Below are positions 14,470-25,189 of a stretch of 64,000 nt of DNA, piece after piece. How positions within the stretch are numbered: position 1 is the first letter of the stretch; each line of letters opens with the position of its first letter. The translations under genes were made by a program, and so were the position numbers. Location of the stretch: NCBI RefSeq assembly GCF_029784135.1, contig NC_073746.1:96689015-96753014 (forward strand), given 5' to 3'. The DNA is from Toxorhynchites rutilus septentrionalis. Taxonomy: Eukaryota; Arthropoda; Insecta; Diptera; Culicidae. The notes below the pieces were generated by a model. The model was not told where the DNA came from, did not search any database, and worked only from the letters and a program-made list of their open reading frames with translations.

Positions 14470-17146
14470 TCCACAATCCGATCTACTCAATTCGATCAAA
14501 ATTCAATCGGAGATTTGTATATTATACAATCCTTTCTACTTAGAATTATTTTGATGTGTGATCAAAAATGCATCCGAGCTCCAACATAATTCTTTATTTT
14601 AAATTTTTGTTCTATTGGTTTCTCAGATGTCTGATAGTTATGATTAAAGTTCGAAATTCGAACTTTACTGCTCGATCAGACTTAAGTTGAACGGATTTCC
14701 GAATGCAAAATTCGAATTCGATCAGATAGTAAAATCCGATCGAATTTCAAATCCGATAGGTTTTGAAACTCACTACCTGTCCGACTTCTAAGCTTCGAGA
14801 ATGCAATGAGCCAAAAAAGCCACCTTTTGTTCGATTTAACCGCAAATAACACTCTCACTCCCGAGGCAACACCTCATTGATTCGTTGGCATTTAACTAGC
14901 TTTTCACGTCGACCGTGTCGGCAAAATCGCGAACGTAAATCGAAAATGCCATCGCACGTTACTGTTCCGGCCATTGTTGTAAGTTCCTGTGGCTAGGTGC
15001 AAAACCTATTATATATCGTCCCATCGGAGCCGCATTGAAAGGAACCGCCACTCCTCGATAGCAGGAGCAGCAGCAGCCGGTGATGAAAAATGTCACGTCC
15101 TTTTAATCTGCGCTACAGCTCATACTCATACACAAATACGCCGATGCACCGCGCGTACACATGTTGCGTACGGCGTGAACTTCCGCACAGAACACAGCCC
15201 TTCGCCGAACTATTTACATACGTGCCGGGGTATCAGAGGGAGCAAATCAAGATTCGATCGTATCCGCTTGCCGCAACAACTCTATGCATGCGAGAGCGTG
15301 GGTGCAGCTGGATGACTGGGCGACATTTTTCAATTTGCATTTTACAATGACCGAGCCGACAAGTCAAACACGATGGCAATGCTGGGTATCTTTGGAGCAC
15401 TTGCGAATGCAATCGGACCGGGAAGTTGACAAACGCACTATGCTTCCATGCATGATGCACTTACTCACTTACCGTGCGAAAATGCTCCCTGAATAATAAA
15501 ATGTTTCGTCCGAATTGAGAAGCAGTACGACACAATTCATTTGCAATTTCAGTATTTCAAACTTTTCAAGTTTCACATTTATAGAAAGAGATGAACATTT
15601 CAAGAGACTGTGACAGGTCTCTAGAATAAATCGACAGGACGAAGCAGAATACTATGTTCAGAACTTAGTTTCTACAAAGAACAACACAAATGCTTGTCCT
15701 TTGAAAGTTTCAAAAATTAATTTGTATCAACGATCGGTTAACACACAAAACCATCAGTTGAAAATGATACACTCTTCGTAATCGTCGTATTCTTCTGCTA
15801 ATAGAATCACTTTACCCAATCTTACCAACGCCTTCTGAATGTTAATGAAACACTCTAAACGGCTACCATAACCGGCTCCGGGAGATGACAAAGTTATTTG
15901 TACCCCATACCATACAACACACACACACACAGCGTGTAGACCTTCTGCCAACCCAAGTCTAATAAGGACACTACCCTTTGTCACGTTCCAACCCGAAAAT
16001 CTCTCACATATTCAAGAAATGTCGAGAGTAAATTTCCACAAAATTTATGCAAAACTCTTGGCCGAATGCTTCCGGGGTTGGCATTCATCCTATCTGGTAC
16101 CAACCGAAAAAACCCCGTTCCACCCCCACTCGGGGACTATCAATCCGATAATGAGTGCTCAAGAAACGGCTGCTGCTCGTATGCCCCGGCAGGCCTTTGA
16201 AGGCGAGCCGTCGGATGGGACTGGGGTTGATTGCCGCTCAAGCTGACGAAAATTTGTCTCCTCCGAAAGCTGTCGACCATCGTCAGTCGGGGGACAGGGT
16301 GAAGTTTACAGCTCTCAAGTATCGCAAGTTTGTGCGACTAACAGCTGGGATTACATTACGGGCGCTGAATATTGATGTGATGCTGAATCTGTCTATCCCC
16401 CGACCGAGTTGAGCCTATCAGTCTGGTAGAGCTGTCAATGGTGGTGATGGCAGCACGACGGCAAGGGAGGCAGACCGGAAAAATGCAAATTTCACAAAGT
16501 GTCGCAAGTTGCCGAGCGTGCGGGAAAGTTTTTCAAGTTCGATTGGGCTGTGGGATTGGCCACGGTACCGTCAGGCGCCGCCGCCACGCAAGTGTTGTGG
16601 ATTGGTTTTCTGGTTTTGTGGGACGTAGGCATCATTACGGATTTTCTAGAACTGGTGTGAAGCGTCTGATTTAATTTGTTGTTTCCGCGTAACCTGTCCC
16701 GGTTTTTTTGACCGGCGACTTTTATCTCTCTACATATTTACAAATATTCGAATACGAAACGATTGAATGGACAAAAAAAGTCGAGACCCGGAACGAAAAT
16801 GCTAGAGTGACACAGATGCAAGGATAGGAGAAGAGCGAGACCATACAACCCTAATCTCAACCTGGTCAAAAAAAGAGGAAGGTACACACAACCTGTAATA
16901 AGATTCCATCATTTTATGATTTATGATTTTATTATTTTATTTTATCTTTTTCAATGACTCCATTTATAATAATTTCGTGATTTTATCATTGTTTTGCTTC
17001 TCATAATTTACACCCAAATCATAAAAAAACAAGAAGAAGAATAGACAAAACAGACAAAAGATATCTAGCAATAAAAAGAGTATGATACTATGTATATCAT
17101 TATTACATTGAATTACGAAAATAATACTTTTTTTATTGTTCATTTG
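14470..17146. other. Probable single-copy host DNA, no gene identified
   Basis: 14830-16680 is GC-richer and shows no copy elsewhere in the window. It has short CA runs near 15915 and scattered open frames under 110 codons that overlap on both strands, so none is convincing. At 14945 an ATG-led stretch ends in GTAAGT (about 14979-14984), a possible short first exon with a splice donor, but nothing confirms it. 16900-17146 is AT-rich. The region may be intronic or regulatory. Confidence 0.35.
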
Positions 17147-17149
17147 AAA

Positions 17150-17200
17150 AAACAGGAAGTGGGTTATATCTATGGTATAACCGCAAGGGTGACGTAGGAC
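17150..17200 (-). other. H-unit terminal hairpin with T-run
   Basis: Minus strand: conserved lead TCCTACGTCACCCTTGCGGT, stem GGTTATA / TATAACC with loop CCATAGA, then 'cacttcctg' and TTTTTT. The 7-bp stem is perfect. Compare 21378-21432 and 63310-63363. Confidence 0.75.
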
Positions 17201-17325
17201 TATCGTTGATTTAGAGATCATTTGTTTGAAGTTGAATCTGAATTCATTCTGAATGAATTAATATTTGGAGAACTTCGAAAACGAGAGCGTTACGTTGGAG
17301 GCACAAGGTTTTATGCATCCAATAT

Positions 17326-18736
17326 TGGATACGGAAATATCCTACTGATGGGGAAGAATAATCTTCAGAAGCTATCCTGTTAATTGCGATTGATTGAAAA
17401 ATCACAAAACCAGATGTATTTGGTCACAGTGTTACATGGATAGAAGACATTAAAATAAACTCTTTCACATGAATGTAATTTTAAATTCCCAGAGGAACTG
17501 GCAGATTATTTTCAGTAGCGATTGGATATTTCCACATTTTCCTCGATACTGGAAGCCCACCAGTGGCTAACTCGATAACCATCTGTTAATAGCACTTGAT
17601 TGAAACATATTTGTTCACAGTGTTACATGGATAGAAAACATTCAAATAAACTCTTTCACGTGAATGTATTTTTAAATTCCTAGAGGAACTGGCAGATTAT
17701 TTTCCGGATCTTGCTCGATGCTGAACGGCATCCAAACGGAAAGAATTCCGTGCGTGTATGTGTATGTGTAGCGGCTGCTTCGATGGTCACCTACTCTTCT
17801 CCTGAAGGATCGGCTTCTCTGTGCTCCCTCACAGTTTCAAACAAACAGCTTGCGTTTCAGGGCAGATCTCGATCCTTCGCCGTCCAGCACCCTCAGCAAC
17901 GATGTTGTCTTGTCGATGTCCTCACGAAAAATGAATGCGTCTCACCACCCGAATATCGCTTAAGTATGCTTTTTGTGCGTGATTGAATCGAGAGAAAGCG
18001 TGGTTTACGATGGCAATTTGGAAGGCAAACTAGAGGGGAATGAACTCTCTGGGCTCGGAACTTTCGGCGACTGAGCAATAATCGATTGCGGGCGCATACA
18101 ATATTGGATACGGAAATATCCTACTGATGGAGAAGAATAATCTTCAGAAGCTATCCTGTTAATTGCGATTGATTGAAAAATCACAAAACCAAATGTATTT
18201 GGTCACAGTGTTACATGGATAGAAAACATTAAAATAAACTCTTTCACATGGATGTAATTTTAAATTCCCAGAGGAACTGGCAGATTATTTTCAGTAGCGA
18301 TTGGATATTTCCACATTTTCCTCGATACTGGAAGCCCACCAGTGGTTAATGCTAACTCGATAACCATCTGTTAATAGCACTTGATTGAATCATATTTGGT
18401 CACAGTGTTACATGGATAGAAAACATTCAAATAAACTCTTTCACATGAATGTATTTTTAAATTCCCAGAGGAACTGGCAGATTATTTTCCGGATCTTTCT
18501 CGATGCTGAATGGCATCCAAACGGAAAGAACTCCGCGCGTGTATGTGTGTGTGTGTAGTGGCTGCTTCGAGATCTTACCGGGGAACCGTTTGTGGCATCA
18601 CTCTCCTCCTGATGGATTCCCTTCTGGCCTAAGGTGCACAAACAGGCTCTTGGTGACACCATTCATCCGCGCTTTCATGATAAATGAAGAGCTTCACCAC
18701 AACAGCGAAAACATGCTCCAATCGCTGTTCAATTAG
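17326..18736. repeat. Tandem duplication, unit about 774 bp, with 95-bp subrepeats
   Basis: The phrase 'caatattggatacggaaata' occurs at 17321 and again about 775 bp later at 18099, and the sequence after it stays nearly identical for about 400 bp. Each unit holds two copies of a roughly 95-bp subrepeat with 'cacagtgttacatggataga', 'aataaactctttcac' and 'gaggaactggcagattattt' (near 17430, 17610, 18205 and 18400). On the minus strand the subrepeat has a small stem (AGTTCC / GGAATT) followed by GAAAGAG. Confidence 0.85.
17932..17968 (-). promoter_or_regulatory. Degenerate core promoter shared with 58361-58396
   Basis: The minus strand reads TTCATTTTTCGTGAGGAC with +1 at 17932. It matches TTCATTCTTCGTGAGGAC at 58390-58407, and similarity continues about 60 bp downstream (ACAAGACAAC.TCG.TGCTG, CTGGACGGCGA.GGATCGA). 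The TATA position here is a weak CATACTTAAG at about -31. Confidence 0.45.
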
Positions 18737-18739
18737 AAC

Positions 18740-18772
18740 TGAGTGGATTTCCGAGCGGCGCTCGCTTATATA
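18740..18772 (-). promoter_or_regulatory. TATA plus initiator core promoter (minus)
   Basis: TATATAAG begins at 18772 and the arthropod initiator TCAGTT has its A at 18740, so TATA starts at -32. The sequence between them is nearly identical to that of the divergent promoter at 20277-20312. Function is inferred from motif and spacing. Confidence 0.65.
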
Positions 18773-19006
18773 CCGATTGGTGATTTCAATAGCCTGTTTT
18801 GAAAGCAAATTTAAGACTATTGAAACAAGTTTTTGGATCAGAAAGTAACAAGTATAGAACGCGTAGACATTTTATCTTTCGAATGAAGTGTTTATCATAC
18901 CATTTCGTTCAGTTGTTTAGGAGCTATTAACACTCAAAATCTCGGTCTCCGGCGTAACGCTTTCGTTTTCTAAACTTTGGTTTTACACCCCGGTATAGAA
19001 ATGAAA

Positions 19007-19022
19007 GACGTAGTTCTACGTC
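19007..19022. repeat. H-unit start near-palindrome GACGTAGTTCTACGTC
   Basis: Seven-bp perfect arms around a 2-bp centre. The same motif, always after T's in unit orientation, occurs at 57983-58000, 62001-62016, 31107-31122 (GACGTGGGACTACGTC) and about 12141-12156. On the unit strand a conserved downstream box (ACGTCTTTC, then GGGGTNNAAA within about 20 bp) follows in most copies. Confidence 0.8.
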
Positions 19023-19168
19023 AAAAAAAGCACAAGAAAAATGAAAAATGTAAGATAAAACTGTAAAAAAAGGGAAATAAAAATTATGAAGATGGAAATT
19101 ATAAATAATAATAATCATAATTACAATAATGACCCATAAACAGTATGAAAGAGATAAAGAGAAGAATG

Positions 19169-20045
19169 CAGTGTTTGCCAAATGATCCACTCATTGAAAA
19201 AATCGCTTTCGTTCGTTCAAATATGATCTTTCAGAAAACATTTCCCCCAGCGGTATTCTATTATTGTTATGTGCTGCAAATCACGACACAAAAGAGAACG
19301 AGACAACTCTGCATCGGCTCGCACTTCATTGCACACCAGCATGCAAGCAAAGCTATCATATACGCTTTCAGTGCAGAAAGCTTATTTTCTTCTTTGCCTC
19401 TAACATATGCATACCGACCTCTCCATGCATCATGAAACAGCAGGATCGTACGGACAACGCAAAGCGAAAGATTCATATTCAGCTAATGTAGCAGATCCTG
19501 ATTTTTAAGTCTCAGAGAGTGCAAACTATATGATTATTTAGCTCGATAGAGGCTAAGGGAAGGGTAGTCAGATTATATTTTCCATTTTTAACGCCGCTAT
19601 CCCTTGAAATGTGTATATTCATATAGACCGCATAGTTTTACTAGCAACACCGCTCCAGTGAGAAGCAAAAACTCTCGCGTTTTATCTCTTTTCCCATTCG
19701 CTGCTCTCCGCAAATGGTGACGTAATGATGACGTAATTTTTCTTGTATCATTTATTGCTTTACACTTGTCTGTGCAGTGGGTTTCGCTATAGTAAAATGA
19801 GACGATATATGCGGTTCAAACTTGTATGCAGACTTCGAAAATAGTGTGCCATGTTTGATACAACTCGAATATGCAAACAACAGTCTTCGTTCCTCTCTTA
19901 GTTTAATCACTAAATGTTACAAAAGTGATTGCTGACATTCATACAAGTATCTGAATGATCCTCTCATATTTGGTTATATGTTCGTGAGAGTTTACTTGCA
20001 TGACACATTGTGTATCATTTGATTTTGATCGAAATCCAAACACTG
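19169..20045 (+). mobile_element. hAT-type non-autonomous element, copy 2 (877 bp)
   Basis: It starts CAGTGTTTGC and ends CCAAACACTG, flanked by a perfect 8-bp duplication GAAGAATG (19161-19168 and 20046-20053). It is the inverse of the element at 5769-7076 and has the same length once that copy's nested MITE is removed. A 96-codon frame starting in the flank (19145-19435) and a 75-codon frame at 19264 overlap; neither resembles a transposase. Confidence 0.93.
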
Positions 20046-20276
20046 GAAGAATGTGATTGATTAAAAGTATTTTAACCCTTTGCGATTTGTTACACCAGAC
20101 ACCGAGATTTTGAGCGTTAATAGCTCCTAAACAACTGAACGAAATGGTATGATAAACACTTCATCCGAAAGATAAAATGTCTACGCGCTCTATACTTGTT
20201 ACTTTTTGATCCAAAAACTTGTTTCAATAGCCTCAAAATTGCTATTAAAACAGGCTATTGAAACCACACCAATCGG

Positions 20277-20312
20277 TATAAAAGCGAGTGTCGCTCGGAA
20301 ATCCACTCAGTT
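20277..20312 (+). promoter_or_regulatory. TATA plus initiator core promoter (plus)
   Basis: TATAAAAG starts at 20277 and TCAGTT has its A at 20309, giving TATA at -32. Sequence between the boxes, 'cgctcggaaatccac', is shared with the minus promoter at 18740-18772. The two promoters point away from each other. Confidence 0.7.
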
Positions 20313-20362
20313 ATGATTGCGCAACGATCGAGATACCATCGCTGGAATGAATGGATGTTTCT

Positions 20363-21060
20363 CTAACACGGACTTCAAAACCATGGAGCCAGGGGAAATC
20401 GGCATTGCAAAATAGATACAAGTACTTTTGTACTCGCTTGCATTTCTGCAAATCTGAATGTTTCCCTAACACAGACTTCAACACTATGGAGCCTGGGGAA
20501 ACTGGCATTGTAAATGAGATGCAATCAACGAGTACTTTTGTACTCGTTTGCGCTTTTGCAAATCGGAATGTTTCCCTAACACAGACTTCAAAACCATGAA
20601 GCTTGGGTAAACTGGCATCGGTCTTGCAAAATGATACAAGCAGCTGATACTTTTGTACTTGCTCGCATTTCTGCAAATCGGAATTTTTCCCTAGCACAGA
20701 CTTCAAAACCATGGAGCCTAGAGAAACTGACATTGCAAATGAGATGCAATCAACGGGTAATTTTGGACTCGTTTGCGTTTCTGCAAATCGGAATGTATCC
20801 CTAACACGGATTTCAAAACCATGAAGCGTGGGGAAATTGGCATTGCAAATGAGATGCAAGCTGCGAGTACTTCTGTACTCTACTATACTTTGTTTGCAAA
20901 CCGGAATATGTTTTCCCAACACAGATTCCGAAACCAATAAGTTGGGAAAATCGGCATTGCAGATCTCGACAGTACTTTTATGCTCTCATGCATTTTTACA
21001 CTTCGAAAATGGTTTTGCTAACACGGTCTACAAAAACGGGTACAAATGCAACGCTTTGGC
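20363..21060. repeat. Minisatellite, seven units of 102-116 bp
   Basis: Units begin near 20363, 20465, 20575, 20690, 20799, 20915 and 21017. Core: 'ccctaacacagacttcaaaa', 'ccatg.agc.tggggaaa', 'ggcattgcaaatgagatgca', 'agtacttttgtactcg.ttg', 'tttctgcaaatcggaatgt'. Shorter 93-95 bp relatives are at 31391-31850, 11680-11870 and 62290-62440. Each array lies downstream of an H-unit start or promoter region. Confidence 0.9.
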
Positions 21061-21377
21061 TCGGTTATTCAAGACTGCATATCACTTCATGTCACTGGCT
21101 CACTGAACTTTTGAGCATACCGTTTGATGATTAGGCAAAATGTTGATAACTATTTGCTGCGATAACCACTACCATTATGCATGATTTGGCCTGAATTGGA
21201 ATTTGTTTGCAATTGAATTCGTAAATTGTTTCATTCATTCACTAGTTTAATCAATAATTTATTCAATACATACGAAAGATAGCTCTGCGCAGCGGCGATA
21301 TCGTACCCAATGAGGAACATCCGAGGTGCGATTATTGCTAATTGAAAAAACACAAATGATTACTAAGCCAACGGCAG

Positions 21378-21432
21378 TCCTACGTCAACCTTGCGGTTAT
21401 ATCATAGGTATAACCCATCCATAATTTTTTTT
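21378..21432 (+). other. H-unit terminal hairpin with T-run
   Basis: Lead TCCTACGTCAACCTTGCGGT, stem GGTTATA / TATAACC with loop TCATAGG, then 'catccataa' and TTTTTTTT. The outer stem can extend by a G-T and a C-G pair into the loop. Paired with the inverse motif at 17150-17200, it brackets 4.3 kb. Confidence 0.75.
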
Positions 21433-22665
21433 ACGCGTTTCGGATTGGAATCGAAAACTGCAGCGCAGGTGGTTATTGACTGTGAACATTAGTAACAGAA
21501 TTCAAATCAAATATACCTTGTACATTGTGCTGGAAAGAGCACAGCACAATTGCGATAAAATACTCTCTCATGTATTCTAAACCTCCGAGAAAGATAGGAT
21601 ATTAGTTGGATAATGGGATAATAACTATAAATATCCTTTCATTATTTTTGATCTTATTTTTTTGCGATTTTCTATGTGGTATATTAATAATCTGAGAAGA
21701 AATGGTTATTTTTCATTCAATAAGAAACTCGTAAAATTTCATTCAATCAAAGAATCGTAAAAAATCATACTGAATCTTTCCATGAAACAAACGAAAGTTG
21801 CATGAATGGGATAACTGAGATAATTATTGGTTTTGGCAATAAAAACAAAGTTTTTGTCTGCAACAACTTAAAAAACAGGAAAAAAAACTTACTCCAATTT
21901 TTAACATTATACACCGTTAAAAATTTTCACTCCATAGAATGTATGTAATATTACACAATTTTTTAAACTCACAACATATCGCCATAGATACTTTTTCAAA
22001 TATGTTTATTAGAACACACTTTCAATTGAAAAAAAAATTGACCTTTAGTGGTGCCGTGTCGAACTCACCAAAATAAAGATATGAATTTTCAAAACTTTAT
22101 TAAATTTCAATGTTTTGCGAACTTTGCAAAATCGTTACCGTTTACGAAATATAAAAATGGAATCTACAACTGATTTTACATGAAAAACTATTCGTATCGT
22201 TTTATTTTACCGTTATTGAAATAAACCAATTCAATATAACTATTGAAAATAATGTTTGTGAAAAGTCTACACGATGACGGAAACATAATCCTAATATCCA
22301 GCAGCAGTATGCATTTTCTATTATTTCACGAAAATTATTTTCATTATGTCGCATATAGATTCCATTTTTCAAACGCTTTTCTTATATTATTACGATTTAA
22401 AAAGTATTGATATTTCATAATTTATAACTCATATCTTCATTTTGGTGAGCCTGAAAGGACACCATAATATTTCAAACTTTGTAGAATTGAAATATTTTAC
22501 CAATTAAAATATTCAGAAATATATCGAAGGGAAGTTGTCTTGAGTTATGAACATTTCTCATATTTAATAGAATTTTTAAATAAGTATTTTAACGGTGTAT
22601 TTAAAATGCCACTTTCTTCTAAACAGTTTGTGATTGATTACTATTCAGTTGTGAGTTACAGGGTG
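21433..22665. other. AT-rich spacer, no gene seen
   Basis: No convincing open frame or known element. The last 110 bp resemble 12190-12320. A short stretch after the hairpin ('aatcgaaaactgcagcgcag') has no further match that I can see. Confidence 0.4.
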
Positions 22666-22669
22666 TTAA

Positions 22670-22955
22670 CACGTTAAGCCCAGCATCGGTCCCTAGGGGC
22701 CGACGTTGAGTTTTTTGGTGGGAAAGTGCTGACTGACCGGGGCTGACAGTTATACAATGGTAAAATAAAAATATATGCGGTTTGTTTTCGGATGTTTTAC
22801 AAAATGTGACTACCGTCTAGTCGAATTGCTGACTTTTAATTTTTTATTTATACAATAATTATCTTTGGGAACTGGGACCGACACTGATATTGTGCAAACG
22901 CTCTTGATGCGCGTTGAATGGAACGCGCAGCAAGAAAACAGCGGGACTCAACGTG
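22670..22955. mobile_element. piggyBac-like MITE with TTAA flanks (286 bp)
   Basis: Ends are CACGTTAAGCCCAGC and the inverse of CACGTTGAGTCCCGC, directly bordered by TTAA at 22666-22669 and 22956-22959. TTAA duplication is the mark of piggyBac-group transposition. No coding capacity. A related single end (TTTAACACGTTGAGTGCC) appears at 54993. Confidence 0.8.
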
Positions 22956-23154
22956 TTAACAAGGGAGATCAATAAAAAGAAAATTCGGTACCTTTATAAG
23001 TTTTCCTTTTATAAAGGAGAAAATGCAAGCCATGGTATTCATAGTGCCGATACTGCAACAGTAAAATTCGCGCAATTTAGTTAATTTTTTAAGCATTTCT
23101 CGCTTAAATCGCTTTAATTTTTTTCTATTTTTTTATATAACATTAAATTCAGAT

Positions 23155-23535
23155 CTCTGCTGTCAACAAATGGACTGTTTGAAGCTAGCGATTGACCAGA
23201 AACGTCCAGAATTGACCAACAGAAGAGACGTTTTGTTCCATCAGGACAACGCAAGGCCACACAATTCCGAGAGCTTGATTGGGATGTTTTAATGCATCCA
23301 CCATATAGTCTGGACCTGACACCAAGCGATTATCACCTTTTTCTCGCATTGCAAAATTTCTAGAATGATAAGAATTTGGGATCGAGAGAAGATTGTAATA
23401 AGGACCAAAGCTTACATTTTGAAGCTACCTTGTGAATGGTAACACATTTTACAACAAAATGGTGCATATTCGGATATCCAGATCGGATAATCCGAAGCAT
23501 ATCAAAAACAGTTTTGAATTTCACCCAAAAATAAT
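23155..23535 (+). pseudogene. Mariner (DD34D) transposase C-terminal remnant
   Basis: Translated fragments read QKRPELTNRRDVLFHQDNAR, then ELDWDVLMHPPYSLDLTPSD and YHLFLALQNF. These are the second catalytic Asp (HQDNARPH) and the third (PSDYH) of a mariner transposase, followed by a C-terminal region with stops. The N-terminal half and the first catalytic Asp are absent. Flanking 22960-23150 has no recognisable coding sequence. Confidence 0.85.
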
Positions 23536-23774
23536 AGAATAATTTTTTCCCAACTTATATATTACGGTTCGCTGACCTTTATTAACGAAAATTGGAAGAA
23601 TACACATTTTCCTATCGTGTTCCCGTGGCTGAGTATATATCAACGAGATACATTATTTACATACATCAATCAAAATGCAAATGCAATGCACAATGTGGGT
23701 AGAGAAGATATTGGAATGTAAGCTCCACCGTATTCTATTCATTGGGTATAAACAAGCTATTCGCAATTTTAAGG

Positions 23775-24790
23775 CTTCCGAAATGACATTTCTCAAGGCC
23801 GAGTGTTCAATTTAGTTTTCAAAATTGGTCTGTTTCAAAGCTAGAAGCAAATGAACTGATGAATCTTGAAGCCCCTATAATTCAAAACATCATAATCGTC
23901 ATCATCATTCAAGTCGTCTCGATCCAGCTATCAGACAGCAGTCTTTCTCAATACTTATGTCAAACGCAGTGGTTTTGCTCGATAGATATCGCACAGTATG
24001 GTGCAATTTTGTTCGGTGGGTTCTGCATCACAGCATATTTGAATCTGTCCAGTACAGATGTAAGTTTAAAATTTATAAAATGAGAGCGTTACCTGTGTGG
24101 TGCAAAGTTTCGAGCATAAATACCTCTTCGTCGGTTGAACAAAGTGGTATGTCATCATTTCATTTGAATGGTAAAAGATGTATGATAACTTATTTCCCCA
24201 AAAACTTGTTTCGATAGTTCAAAACTGCTTCGAACGCAAACTATTGAATTAAGTACCTGCTTGAAAGTCCATCTTAGTCAATATTTGTCGATGCTCAATC
24301 AAAGCAAAATCAAAGCAGAAAAGAAATATTAAATAGGACGTACTTCGTCGATTTTCATATCATGGAAATTGTACGAATTGTTGATTTTATACGTTATCAA
24401 ATAGATAACGGTAGTGAGAGACAGTGTATTGAGTGCGTTACGTGTATTGTTCTCGTGAGAACAAGAATGAATCTTTAATCAACCTTGCTTAACTGCGTCT
24501 ACAAAACAACGCATACTCATCGGCCCCTCTTCAGTGCCACTAAAACTTTCGACTAAAGAGTTATTTCAGAAATGTCGACTAAAAATCAATTTTATATTTA
24601 TTTTTGACTGGAGGGAACTTCTGTGAATTCGGGAGTATGTTCGGATTTATTGGTGTAATAATGTTGTTTTGAATTATAGAGGCTTTCAATTTTCTCAGTT
24701 CATTCGTCTCTAGCCTTGAAGAATACTAATTTGAAAACCCAAACTGAACAACTCGGCCTTGAGAAATATCATTTGGAAAGCCGTCCGAGC
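23775..24790. repeat. Inverted repeat pair around a diverged H-unit-like segment
   Basis: The inverse of 23775-23850 matches 24710-24790 (both contain CGGCCTTGAGAAAT.TCATTT). Between them, 24110-24260 resembles the upstream region of the H-unit promoters: 'gagcataaatacctc', 'ttgaacaaagtggtatg', 'aaaaacttgtttcgatag'. It may be the decayed start of the unit whose hairpin end is at 27043/28452. A 29-bp direct duplication ('cgggcttggagtgacgtaag') lies at 24875-24931. Confidence 0.5.
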
Positions 24791-25189
24791 GTCAGATGGA
24801 TCACTGAGAAATCGTGAACAGTTTTTTTTTGTATTTTTTTCAATCGATCATTCCATTTTCGTAATTTCAATCACCGGGCTTGGAGTGACGTAAGGTATTT
24901 TTCCGGGCTTAGAGTGACGTAAGGTATTTTTCAATTTTAAGAGTTGTATTCTTCTGTGAAAAACTGAAGGTGAAAATTTGTTTCGATGCTATTGCTTCCA
25001 CCTCCGCTGCCACTACACAATTGATTCGGTTCGGGTTTTCTGTTGCCGTTCTGCGTCTTCTGAGATGTTCTGGTCTGCGTTGGAGATGTAATTTTGCTAA
25101 GAGATACTGAAAAACTACTTAGATATTCAAGAAGTTCAGTATGTCAGTTTCAGTGCTCAAGACAACGAGCAATCAACATTACATGTTAA

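Larger units (their letters stand above)
17150..19028 (-). mobile_element. H-unit A-minus (complete layout)
   Basis: On the minus strand the unit starts after a T-run with GACGTAGAACTACGTC (19022-19007). It contains a TATA/initiator promoter at 18772/18740, then a tandemly duplicated body, and ends with TCCTACGTCACCCTTGCGGT, a hairpin and a T-run (17200-17147). Its first 300 bp are an inverted copy of 20095-20315, so it forms a divergent pair with the unit at 20054-21432; the hAT element at 19169-20045 sits between them. No protein is recognisable: the downstream frames (18662-18441 and 18078-17893) show no known domain. Whether the unit is a mobile element, a gene family or both is inference; another unit of this type (62001-63357) is clearly an insertion. 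Confidence 0.6.
20054..21432 (+). mobile_element. H-unit A-plus (start end not recognised)
   Basis: The unit has a 5' region that is the inverse of 18735-18950 ('gagattttgagcgttaatagctc' to the initiator), the promoter at 20277-20312, a seven-unit minisatellite and a terminal hairpin at 21378-21432. The near-palindromic start motif seen in A-minus is not found upstream of 20054. A first ATG after +1 (20313) opens only a 17-codon frame. The opposite strand of the minisatellite carries a 208-codon frame (20937-20311), an effect of unit length rather than evidence of a gene. Confidence 0.55.

Noticed and set aside
14945..14984. Short first exon with GTAAGT donor
   Set aside because: A single ATG and donor in 40 bases is expected by chance; no acceptor or downstream exon was found.
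19145..19435. 96-codon frame conserved in both hAT copies
   Set aside because: It starts outside the element, overlaps another conserved frame in a different register, and resembles no protein. Conservation follows from the recent common origin of the copies.
20311..20937. 208-codon minus-strand frame over the 20 kb minisatellite
   Set aside because: The frame follows the tandem units, has no known domain, and related arrays at 31.4 and 62.3 kb are not open in the same way.
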